Shown here piece by piece: positions 1 to 12,400 of a stretch of 41,518 nt of DNA (its first letter is position 1; every line of letters begins with the position of its first letter). Made by a program: the position numbers and the translations under genes. Under the pieces are notes generated by a model. The model was given only the letters and a program-made list of their open reading frames with translations. It did no database searches and was not told where the DNA came from. Origin of the DNA: Phallusia fumigata (taxonomy: Eukaryota > Chordata > Ascidiacea > Phlebobranchia > Ascidiidae); assembly GCA_008931825.1 (NCBI GenBank), contig QXVZ01028765.1:1-41518 (forward strand), given 5' to 3'.

Positions 1-84
1 TGGTTTAACTTAAGTAGTCAACACGATCTGTACGGCGTACGCAGCTTTTTCAGTAATTTTTCCAAGCTAAAGTTTCCAATCCAA

Positions 85-291
85 TTGGCAAAGATGACGG
101 TACGGTACGGTACGCAGCGAGACACATGGTAGGTACAACTCAATACGTACTGTACCTCCTTTTATCTTAGACCAAGAATGGCAGTTCGGTACGATACGGT
201 CCGAAAAAATCCTCAAAAGGTATGGTACACCCTTCGCAACGAGACACATGGTAAGTAAATACGTACCGAACCGAACTGTCATCCCTGCCAA
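85..291. mobile_element. 207-bp foldback/MITE-like element in last visible BCR intron
   Basis: Left end TTGGCAAAGATGACGGTACG (85-104) is matched in inverted orientation by TTGGCAGGGATGACAGTTCG read leftward from 291. The inverted terminal repeats are about 30 bp and rich in GGTACG/GGTTCGG. Internally, GAGACACATGGTA occurs as a direct repeat near 119 and 241 and another partial terminal copy starts near 180. There is no coding capacity. No clear target-site duplication is visible, so the superfamily is undetermined. Confidence 0.75.
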
Positions 292-357
292 CAGTTTGTA
301 TGAATTTTGGTTGGACTTTATTCGATAGATGCAAATTCACTTCATCTGGAAACTTAC

Positions 358-483
358 TTGACAAGATGTTCACGTAGGTAATGAAGAGTTTTGTAATTTG
401 CGGGCGGAAGGTCGGAGATAAGTCGGACGATTGTTCGATCTTTCGTCTCAGGATCCTTGAGCGCAGAAGCTTCAACGAATTCG
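358..483 (-). CDS. BCR/ABR: BCR/ABR exon 23, RhoGAP (last exon in window)
   Basis: 126 nt. [40 protein letters not shown] matches the IALSDPVAKESC...LPEANLLTFLFLLDHL region. The acceptor is TTGCAG and the donor GTAAGT at 352-357. At least one further exon (MSLHNLATVFGP-type end of RhoGAP) must lie left of the window. Confidence 0.93.
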
Positions 484-3400
484 CTGCAAATAAATGCAAA
501 ATTGTGTTTCTGTGAAAAAGTATTGCAGGTCGACATGGCGATTGCCTAATTTCACATCGTTCCTTTAAATAAATATATTTGTTTTGCCTTTCCTTTAATT
601 TCATGCACGGCTGATTTTGTACATGTGGCAACATGCATAGGTTGCCACTTTGCCTGTTCAAATACTGTTGCTCCTAGGTGGCCGTGTTAATTTTGTTGTG
701 TTTGTTTCTAATTATTATTCGTTTGCTTTGTGATCAACAATCACTTTTATGACTTACTTGTATCTCGAATCAGTGAACAGAGGTTCAGGGAGTTCTCGGA
801 AGTAAAGTTTCAAGACACCAGCAACAGCGTTTATATCCACTTCGCCCAACAGCATCGTCACATCCTTGCGATCTGTGCATGAAAGGTGGTCAATGATTAA
901 AAGCAAGCATTTGGACAAATCCCCATATCACAGGCTTTTATCAGTTTAACTAGATGATTAGTCAAGAAAATCTTTTTTGTTTTTTGCATGTTTATGGTTT
1001 TTACGCCTCCTTCTAGGGTTAGTGCATTTCATGGTAGTTGTTTTTCACTTACTAGTGTCAAACGACGCCTTGAGCGCTTGAATCTCCGACGCTACCCCAG
1101 ATACCCTGTAAATTCCAACCTCGTTCATTCCTCGCCTTTCGACCTCCGAGATACATTTCTTCACGATTCCGGGAATTCCCGAACTTTCGCGCCTGAAAAA
1201 CAACAGAAAATTGTTGGACATCTGATTCAGAGCAAATTGGTTGGGGAATGTAAAAGCCAATATATCCGAAATTCCTTTACGGATGCTACACCAAATACAC
1301 AGTCTGCGAGTTGCTTCATCAGTCTGCGAGTTTTTTTTTAGGTAATACTCGAAATAATTGGCAACTGATATAGTGAAAGCGCCTCTGTTTTCAGCAAACA
1401 CTGCTATTGGTAAAAACCAGTGGCTTGTATATTACACAAATAAACGTGAAGGAAACACATAAAAGTCAACATTCTAAAACCTCGAGACGATACCAAAACA
1501 TAAAAATTTTCAGCACTAACATTTGCAACAATAACGTCTGAAAACTATTAATTTAGACACAGATTTAACTTGAATGTGAAAGTAATACTTAAACTACCGG
1601 GCTGTGACCTCAAAATAATAACAACGCTTGGGAAATTACAGTAGAGATTTAATACGGTAACGTATGTTCTGTGGGAACTTTGCAAAACTACTAGCGTCAT
1701 ATAACAAGATATTTCTGTCAGAAAAAGGTCTCTTACTTGGCGACGACGTCGATTTTGACGCCGAACGTCCCGTTGGCTTTCTTTGAGGGCAGGCGTTGCA
1801 GACTGTGTTCGCGAGGCATGAACTTGACCGATACACGGATTGAGATTTCATTCATCAGAACGCATTCCTCCTTCCATTCACCACGGGCACGAAGCGACTC
1901 CTGGATCAGCTGGAAAAAATATTTTATTTTGATTTTTTTCGTCTGTTGGAAATTTACTTGAATTATGAATAACAAAAACGGATTTAACCACTACATTTTC
2001 GACAACCTCACGTAAAAGACACATTTTGGCAACTTTTAAGCTTTAATAAAGCGCAATTAGTTTAGCAAAAACAATGTCGGTGTTTGGAGCAAACTTTAAA
2101 TAACACTTTCAAAGCGTTTTTCAAAGTTTTAATATATATTTCACTCAGTTGGGTTTGTATGTTTTTTTATAGCTGGTTATTAAAAAAAGCACTAAGACAC
2201 GATACAGAAAAATAAATTTAACCACTCACCCCGACTTTGCCTTTCGCAATCAACACGTCATCATCGTATCCGGCTCCAGCTGATGCGTCACGTGCTCTGT
2301 CGTAACAAAGAATTCGAAGTGTCTGAGCCCCATCCAGGTCAATCTCGAATTCTTCATCCCAGACCGGTTGGTTCGTGTCGCGACATGGTCGAGTCTTTGC
2401 TTTGGTTTGAAATTGGCCGAAGGAGTCGACTTCGAGGGTGCAATAGGGGTCTGGTAAAACAAACAACAGTTTTTGAATGAACTGTAGAGGGGGGATATTT
2501 AGAGAATATTTTCAGTACATAACAGAACAACGTAGGACAGGATTCTCAACGGGGAGGAATTTAGTTGAATCGCTGTTTTTGTGGTTTTTATGTTTACGTC
2601 CCTCGCATCTGGTTCTATCTGACTTCCACTCCGTAACGTCTTGACATCACTAGTTGCGTTTCTTTTTTACTCGCTTGTGTATATAACGCACCGCTTTAAG
2701 CGTCATTATGCACTGATAATGACAGCAGCAATTGTCGAAACGTTTGCAATACAATGTTTTCACTACATACAAGTTCTGTAGCAGTTATCGTTTGTTTTGA
2801 GCTATTTAACATTTCTGGGTATTTTTTTGGCCTGCATAACCTGACGTCAAAGTTAAAATAAAACGTCTAACTTACTGCAAGCTCGCAGGAACCCTTCGCC
2901 GGAATGTATCGTGACGTTGAGATAACCCGACAGTAAATCTTCGTCGTCCTTGATCAACATTGATCCAACGTTGTTCATCTGAAATGAATCAAACAGGTTT
3001 TTCTATTGTGTTTGGGTAAAGCGGTTCCCGGAATTTGACCAGAACAAAAATCAGTTTCAGATCCCAGATTTAAACATTTAAATTTAGTACGAATTTGGGA
3101 CTGGATTTGGATGCCCAGTTAGATTAAGAAGATGTGGGCAAGAAGATGGATATTATGTGCGATGGAAATGTTCACTATACACAAGGCCTACCCTAGGCTA
3201 AAAAAATTACAATCGATCTATCTGACATCCATGTGCAACAAGGCGTTGAAAAACCTAGCGCGCGGTGGGATTCGAACCCGCGACAGAAGTTTATCCGAGG
3301 CTTGCGCTTAACATCTTAGCCACATAGGACCAGTGGTATATTGCCAGAGTTGAATTACAGACGCCGTCCCCTATTTGGTGCTTCACTGTCCGCTCAAGTG

Positions 3401-6400
3401 GGGATCACCAAATCGGCCCAAGTCATTAGCTATAAATGAAACGCAAATTCTGGAATCTGTCCCTGGTAATGCAAAATAACGCTTCAAGTATAATTTCATT
3501 TTCAAACTATGCAACACGGCGTTTGTTTAGTATTCATTGGTAAATACTGTTTTTGTATATTTCTGTTAAAACCGTATCTCATGTGTCGTGCGGTCCCACC
3601 TTGCGAAGACGGACACAAGCTGACAGAAGAGCGTTCACTTCCAGCGAGGTGAGAGAAAAACTTTTGAAGCAAGTTTCCTGTTGCTTCATTATCGCTTCTG
3701 TCCACTCGATCCGTTCGTAGTCAGACGACATCAAAAGCATGTAGCTCTGTGGAGGGCAGGACTTGAATAAGGGACTTGAACGAGAATTCACAAAAACACG
3801 GGGTATCGTGTGACGGTTGATTTACGTAGTGCAAAATATGACTTTTTCTTACAAAAGCAATTAAAAAAATTAAATGAAAGTACTTACTACGTTTACTACA
3901 ACAACATAATATTCTACCTTGCAGTTACAACGCAATTTTCAGCCACAGTTTTGTCCAGATTTTAAATTGACGTGGTAACCACAACACTGGTTACTACCCA
4001 GTTGGTTTCTACAGAAGCTTAGGCTAATATGGAAGCTCCAAAAACCTTATTGCGGCTTTAACTAACAAACACATAGAAAAAAAAGTCGCCCTTCACATCA
4101 CGATTCACAACCATGGACGTTTTTACACACAAAGCATGCTGAATATACAAGTTCGAGTTACTTATGACACCAGTACACGATTTGGTAGCATTAGTACCTC
4201 ATGCATACAAATAGCAAACCGTTATTTGTATGCAATCATTGCCACCGTGTTGGTCAAATACTATAGCCAACATAACAAGGGACGCATTCGACGGACACAA
4301 ACACTAAAAACCATAACTATTAGGGCGTTTAATAGAGACTCAACCAACGAGTTTTATTGTTGTTCTTCAATTGGGCTGTATCAGTTGAAAGCACCAGGTT
4401 TACTGTTATATTTTTTAACTCATATTCTCAAACAAAATTAAGAAAAAAACTAAAGCGAAACACTGCACGATGATGCTGCAGTGCTCACCGAACAAAAACA
4501 AGCGCTGCGTGTTTTGGTTTTACAAGCAGAGCGCTGGGTGGGTTAGTAAAAGTCATGCAGCAAACACCGACAACATAAGGGTGGCGCGAGGCCTCGGTCG
4601 TACCTTGCTGCGTTCCTGTCAATCAAAACCCAATGAAACAAAAGGGAAGAGAGTTAGATAAACGTAGATTCTGTTTTACTGTACGTTTTTTGAAAAACAA
4701 ACAAGCACAGGGTTAAGTGTTTTCACCAAACTAAGCCAGATCAAAAGCCACTGCTTGCGCATTTTTTCAACGCGGTTATAGTTCCATTTAAAAGTCTATA
4801 AAAGTTTAGTTGGAGTTAAACATGAGTTTTCCTTTAAAAGGTGATTTCCTTATTTAGGTCGACCTTATAATTGGTAAAGTTTTCGGTTTTTCTTTAAATG
4901 TTTATAGTACGATCGGTTTTCCTTTAAACGTGGTAAATCATGCAACCCACCTTTCCCTGCATGTGGTAAATCCGGAGCGGCAGGTCAGGCGCGGCAAGAA
5001 TAATCCGGCCCTCCTGCTCCGCCAGCTTTTTCCGCAGTCTCTCTTCCTGCCTGCTCCTCACAGGAGAACCTCTCTGCTCCTTCTTGATTCTTTTTCGCTC
5101 CCGGGCGATCTCCTTCTTCGTCTGTTGAGCTCGGTTACTCATCTCGCGCAGCTCCTCCTCGCTCGTGGCGGGAACATCCGGGATCGCTGTTGGTCGATTA
5201 AAGTGGGCGTTACAGAGGCGGGAAGATGCAAACAGTTTTGATTAAATTAATGCAGTACTGTCAAAATTTGGCAATAAAAAGATGAAAGACAACTGAATAT
5301 TTTGCCGGGGAAAAAACTACGATTAAAATGGGACTAAAATGGTTAAAACTAAAATGGTTAAAAACGCGCAAATTCCTTCATTGCATTTAAGTTGAAGTAT
5401 TTCAAGTCGTTCACTGTGCTCTATATTTTCGTTTTTGAACACAAACATTGAGGAAAACCAATATACTCCACTTTTTTGCCAAAAACACATATTTAAACCA
5501 AGAAAACACTGCTTCTGGGCAGGTTTAGAAAGGTCTGAAAACTACTGAACATCTACTCACCGTCCGAGTCCTCTTTGGGGTGAAACGACAGGTCAGCAAG
5601 GGGAATGTACCATTTGCATTCGTACGTGTCTTTGTTGTGGAAAACGCTGCAGAAAAACACGAGAGCACGCGATTAGTTTGGCAAGCCACCCGGTGACCGA
5701 ATGGTTCGAAAATAGAGTTTTCAGACGGCTGGTAATTGGTTACGTTTGATCACCATACAAGGTATGAGGGTAGGAAGTTACGAGATTCTATGACGTCATA
5801 ACACGTGACTACCACGCGACGGTGACGTCATCGTGGCTAACTTGAGTGGCGCTCGAGTTAAATTTTGGCGCGGATTTCAAGTGGCGTACAAAGTTAGAAG
5901 AACAATTACAAAGAACCCATAGGCAAATATATGAAGTTATACCAGCGAAAATCTAATTTAGTTTCCCTGAAAACTTTAATTTTAGGTAAAGCTTCAAAAT
6001 ATTTTTGACTAAATTGTTGATATTGTTCGGTTAAACAAGTAGATAGTAAAAAAGCTTTATAAAATGCCAAAATTTTTACCAACTTTCGCCAAATGTTGAA
6101 CAAGTGGTAGTGTTAGCTATGTCTTATGTACTTTTCACTTACCCAGCTGCGCTCTTCTGTTTTGTGCAAAGAAGCAGATCGTTGTACAAAAAGCAGTGAC
6201 GTAGTTTGCGGCTCCCGTCACTTGCAACCTGGAAAAGACACAAAACTTTAGTAAGGTACACAAGCCCAATAGAAATATAATCAAATCATTACTGTAAATC
6301 ACCGTTCGCCAGGCCTGCAAGCGGCGATATATCGAATCAGTGTCGACCTTCCAACTATTTCCATTTAGAACGGAGAGGAATTGTAAAATACAGCCAACGT

Positions 6401-9400
6401 GGGATTCGAACCCACGACACCCCCAAACCAGATACAACCTGGTACAATGCCGCTTACAGGCCTGGTGCACTGTGATTCACACATGGGTCGCCGTAATGCC
6501 TTGACCACATATGGAGAATTAAACATGCGCATGTATATATTTTACAGTGGATTGTAAACGAATTCGGCTTGCAATACTGTTGATTATGCCAAGTGCTTGA
6601 CCCAGATAGGCCAAAAATTGTCAGTTCATATCCAACATGCTGATAATTTAAAACACCCGATGCATTCAGGTTTCAGAGCTTCGCAGGGCAGTATATTGCG
6701 AGGGGACCCTTGTGTCCCTCGCATTCTACAATGTCAACAGCACAACGACCGCGCCGTCTTGTTTGAACAAGTTTTATTATCTTTCTGTTTCGCAAGANAG
6801 TTACGAGATTCTATGACGTCATAACACGTCACTACCACGCGACAGTGACGTCATCGTGGCTAACTTTAGTGGCGCTCGAGTTGAATTTTGGCGCGGATTT
6901 CAAGTGGCGTACAAAGTTAGAAGAACAATTACAAAGAACCCATAGGCAAGTATATGAAGTTACACCAGCGAAAATCTAATTTAGTTTCCCTGGAAACTTT
7001 AATTTTAGGTAAAGCTTCAAAATATTTTTGACTAAATTGTTGATATTGTTCGGTTAAAAAAGTAGATAGTAAAAAAGCTTTATAAAATTCCAAAATTTGT
7101 ACCAACTTTCGCCAAATGTTGAACAAGTGGTAGTGTTAGCTATGTCTTATGTACTTTTCACTTACCCAGCTGCGCTCTTCTGTTTTGTGCAAAGGAGCAG
7201 ATCGTTGTATAAGAAGCAGTGACGTAGTTTGCGGCTCCCGTCACTTGCAACCTGGAAAAGACACAAAACTTTAGTAAGGTACACAACCCCAATAGAAACA
7301 TAATCAAATCATTACTGTAAATCACCGTTCGGCAGGCCTACAAGCGGCGATATATCGAATCAGTGTCGACCTTCCAACTATTTCCATTTAGAACGGAGAG
7401 GAATTGTAAAATATAGCCAGCGTGGGATTCGAACCCACGACACCCCCAGGCCAGATACAACCTGGTACAAAGCCGCTTACAGGCCTGGTGCACTGTGACT
7501 CACACATGGGTCGCCGTAATGCCTTGACCACATATTGAGAATTGAGCATGTATATATTTTTTAGTGGATTGTAAACGAATTCGGCTTGGAATACTGTTGA
7601 TTATGCCAAGTGCTTGACCCGGATAGGCCAAAAATTGTCAGTTCATATCCAACATGCTGATAATTTAAAACACCAGATGCATTTAGGTTTTAGAGCTTCG
7701 CAGGGCAGTATTTTGCGAGGCGACCCTTGCGTCCCTCGCATTCTACAATGTCAACAGCACAACGACCGCCCCGTCTTGTTTGAACAGGTTTTATTACCTT
7801 TCTGTTTCGCAAGAAACCGCCAATGTAATATTAGAAATCCACAGGCGCTTTAATGGGATTGGAAATTGCATAACGGCGGCGTTATTTAGCGTAACAAATC
7901 ATACATTCGTTTCTCCAGTAACGCGTTAATATTTGTTGGATTTGAATCGATTTGGAAAAATGAGTTTCCATTTTCAGAACTATCGCAATGCCTGGCTGCA
8001 CAAACAAAGCTCGTTATGCAGCAATGTGCGCCCATGCATGAACAATTTGAAAACTGAGGCCAATTTTCGAATATCATAATTATAAAATACACAATATATT
8101 GTAAGAATAAATAAAAGGGAAAACTTACAACTAAAGCAAACATTCTCTAACCTTTCTAAAGGGTAACGCGGTTTTTCAGTGTTTCGCAACATAAAACCTA
8201 CTCTCCCTACCAAATTTTTGGTGTTTTAGAAACATAAACTATTCCTCCCTCGAAAAGTTGAGTCACGTGACGTTGCTCTTACGTCATCGCGTATTTACCT
8301 CGACCAAGAATCCGTCCTTGACAAGTTCGCGGTCGGCGCTTCTCGCTGCAGCGGCGGCGGACGAGGGGACGCGACGCGGTTTGTACGAGGATGAGGAAGT
8401 GGAGTTAATTCGCTCAAGGAAACTCTGCGCTTGTTTTAGTACCTGAAAAAAAGATTGATCGCTCAGAAGAAATTTTCATTGGAATTTTAGTAAGTAGCGT
8501 CAGAGCAGTGGTTCCGAACCAGGGAGGAACTCCTCCCTAGAGGATTTTTTGTGGGTTCCGGGAAGGACTTTTAACTTTTAGTTACGTCATTCATGATAAG
8601 TGTAGTGACCAGTCGTTTCAAAACTTTTTGTATTACTTTATATCACTTCTTGTCTCGTAGGGGCGGATGGAAAAGTTCCAGTAAGCAAAGTTGGTAATGC
8701 ATCATTAAAGCTGAAGAACCGCTGCGTTAGGGTTTTACAGCGGTTGGGTGGGAATTTGTGTAAAGGTCGGTTGATTTTGAGAGCCACATACCACGACCGA
8801 CATAAACACGGGAACATGGCAAAGTTAAAAATTTTCAGTGTCAAATTTCAGAACACCAAACCTAGGAATTGTTTGCGAAATTTTGACACGTTCTAAGCAA
8901 GGAAAAAAAGGATAATGAATCAAAAGAAAACTCTTTTATGGATTGAAAATCCACAACAAACAGCTCAAATTGGGTGCGAAGTTTACCAAGCAAAAATAGA
9001 AATGCCTAAAAAATCATTTCAGTGCAAGATCAAATGTAAAAATCCAGATCCTGAGTGATTGGAAAACGTGACTTTCTATTTTCCGCGAAAACTATTTTTT
9101 TGACCTGTCATCTAAAGCAGACGTCATACACGTCAGCGTGAATACCTAACCACCGTCGGTTATCGGTCATGCGTGGCAGCCACGTGTTCAATCCAAGGGC
9201 GCGAGAAATGCAATGAACCGTTGTGACTAAATACGAGACCCGGGTGACGTCATCGCAACAATTTGACGAATAATGATTCCGGATTTAGTGGCGTCGCGTC
9301 GCGTCACTTTCAGGTGACTGGTGTAAGGGCAGTTATATTTAAACCGACGGCAGAAAGATAAATACATGATTTGAACCCACAGTGTGCTAAAAATGGCAAA

Positions 9401-12400
9401 CAGCGTTTAGCTATAGCTCAAATTAAGATGACTCAACTTTATTCATATTTTCATCAACGAAATTTTTTTCTATTCATTCGAGGTACAAAAAAACCCAGCA
9501 AGGTAGCAGGATGATTAATCAAACTTCTTAACACAAACACAGAACGGTAAATAAGTTTACTTAGTTTCACGTGAAATGTATAGGGTCAAGAACATACTTC
9601 GCCTTCAGAGGCAAATTACCGAAACCGGCCAATCAGCGCACCTGTCTGAGCACGTGATAATCCGGATGACGATGCGGCGTGTGTTTAAGAAGATCCTGAA
9701 GTACCAGGGTCGTCCTCATGACTCTCTCCACAGGCTTGTACAAGACCTCTGCACATCAAAAAGGGGAATTTAAGCATTAAAGGCTAGATTGATTGGGTGG
9801 TTGCGCCGTTTTTATCCAATTCGTGGATTAGTAAGGTTTAGATTGAGGGGTTCACGGAGTATACACGTTTTAATAGTGGCCCCAACTATATTATCGCTGA
9901 CTACGATGGGTTATTTTGTATGGCACATCACAACGCACAAAGGTTTACAATCAGACCAGCGCTTTGTATATGCTAATATTTGGTGGTTGATGAAACCAAC
10001 GTTCACGTTTTACTTGAATTGACAACAAACAGAACTTAACATGCATGTACATTTTTAATTGTGGTATTTGGCCTGAGGCAATCTTGAACACAAGCAATTA
10101 TGGCATAACCATACACGTATTACGCTGTACGCCAGGCCCACAGTATGTGATATACTAAACAAGAGCCGGTTTTAATACATTCTCATGACGTTTTAAACGG
10201 CTATGGATCAACTTACATACGATTGATTTAATTTATTTTGGTCTAGTCGCTAGTTAAAACCCAGGTGCTGTTGGAAGTGTCCATAACTAATATATATTTG
10301 GTTTGCAACTTACTGATCAAACTAACGGACTCTGAATCTTTTGTGCCTCTTGATTGAACTTTCATACTCTGTAAAATAGTTTAAGGGTCAATCATTAATG
10401 TAGAAAAACAAAACGCCCCTAGTTTGGGAACACAAGACTTAAAGAGCAGCTTAATTCAAAAAATAACTGCCAAAGGACCAGTATGTATAGGAAATACATT
10501 GTATTGCAAATGTTTCGGCATTCGCTGTTGTCATCATCAATGCATAATGACGGGAAGCTTAAAAACGTGCGTTACATACACCAGCGGTGACACAATGTTT
10601 TTAAAATATGTATGTTTTCTGGCAATTGAGTTCTTAATTGAGCTTCAGTCATTATTCACAGGATGACTACAGGGAGGTCAAATTTCAGTGCACTTAGGTA
10701 TGACAGTTTCCAAATAAACACTTAATCATAGTACAAAAACCCAGCACTTTGTACCTCGATAATTTGAGCGAACTGAGCGTTTTCCTTTGCACATTTCTCC
10801 ACGGTGTGTTGGGCGCGCTTGTAGTTGTTCAGGTAATCCCCATACAAGCTTAGTTTGCTCAACTGAAAAACAAATATAATAGGAGTGGTAAAAATTATAT
10901 TGGCCTGTTGACTGGGAGTTTTATTGCTTCCCTGCTCCCTTTCCCACGTTACTGGGTGAAAATGCTGCAACTTATACACCGTGTGTCACGTACGGAATTG
11001 TGTTTGTACCCGGTTCATACACACGAAGACGCTTAAGAGTAGTCAGAAAGGCAAAAAGGCTATGCCGCCCCCAAAAAGTTTGAGAAGATCTAATTTGGCT
11101 ATGACCAGAAAAAGTAGGTACTTTTCTCCCTATATCACCAGTTTAATCTCATGTTACGTTACACGCCATGAGGAAAATCAAAAACAATGACAAACTATTT
11201 TTGTGGCAGTATTAAGCAATTCCCCGCGTAAAATGATCTGGTAATCCACAAAAATGCTACGCCCTTGCAAAGATGGATGTAAAGAACAAAGCAAGTCTCT
11301 TAGTTCCGTTATGAAGTCAAAGGGTTCGAATGATATTTTTGGCAACAGATAAGCATAATTTGGCATGTCTGGGCAAAACTTCTTGCACACTGCTGGGCCT
11401 TTTCAGGCTTTAACCTGCGCAAAAGGCTTTAAAATGCCGCCGTTTTGCGGTGGTCTTTCTAATTATAGGATACTGGGGAAGCACAGAGGCATGAAGTTAG
11501 CACGCTACGCCTGTATCGGATCTGTGGTGTTTCAACGCATGTCGGTCTGTGCAATCCTCACTACACGTTTGCAGATGTCGGACGCGTTACTCACATTGAC
11601 ACACACGGATTTGCATGTTGATTGGGGCACTGTGGGGATTTTTGCAAACCCCTAAATANGTGCAATCCTCACTACACGTTTGCAGATGTCGGACGCGTTA
11701 CTCACATTGACACACACGGATTTGCATGTTGATTGGGGCACTGTGGGGATTTTTGCAAACCCCTAAATAGCACCACTTAAGTTAACGCAATTCGACAAAA
11801 GCACCCAGAATAGTGTGGTTTACATTTAGAAGTTATTAGGCGAATGAAAGACCTCTAACACAGCGGTTCTTTACCTTCTTTCCTCAATTACTCATTTCTT
11901 TTTTGACCATATTTCCGTTTTTCAATCCATCAAAATTTAATTCATCTATTTTGCTACTTCCGCCATAGTACAAAAAAGTGATATTTTCAATCTGTTCAGC
12001 TAGTTACCCAAGGTATTAGGTACTAACTTGTCACATGTAAGTGAACATTACACAGGGGGGCATCTAGACTAGAAAACCATAGCGGTTATTCGATGCCTCC
12101 CTGCCACACAATCATCCGCATTTTCATTTTTAATTCTCGTTATTTGGTTTTCATTTTCAGTGGCACAAATAAACCTTTAATTGATTAATTGAGTAGTTAG
12201 CATTGGGTTAACATCCACTGCTCCACCATTTGGTCAGTGTTGGTCGGAAAAACGTTAAAATCAACCTACCAGCTTTTTGAACTGATCGCCAACAGTCGTA
12301 TCAGCGCTCCACACGTCCAGCTTCGGTTTCAGTTTCTGGTAGAACGAGGCATGCAGGGCGTGAAGTTCGGGAACGCGGAAAAAGACGGTGTCGAAGTCCT

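Larger units (their letters stand above)
5776..6797. repeat. Left copy of 1.02-kb contig overlap (BCR exon 14 region)
   Basis: Starts AGTTACGAGATTCTATGACG and ends TTTCTGTTTCGCAAGA immediately before the N at 6798. It is near-identical to 6799-7814 and contains BCR exon 14 and one SINE. I read it as one haplotype at an unmerged overlap. Confidence 0.85.
6799..7814. repeat. Right copy of 1.02-kb contig overlap
   Basis: Direct copy of 5776-6797 at an offset of 1,023 bases, with small indels and substitutions such as a lost CATGCG near 7547. The substitutions within the exon are silent. Confidence 0.85.
10863..12269. other. BCR intron 9 with 110-bp contig overlap
   Basis: 1.4-kb intron. It holds the duplicated 110-base block on either side of the N at 11659 and otherwise no recognisable element or exon. 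Confidence 0.6.

Noticed and set aside
988-1341. Plus-strand open frame of 117 codons
   Set aside because: It is the antisense shadow of BCR exon 21, which has clear RhoGAP similarity on the minus strand.
3253-3332. Functional tRNA gene
   Set aside because: A and B boxes are good, but the acceptor, T and anticodon stems do not pair properly. SINE or relic is the safer call.
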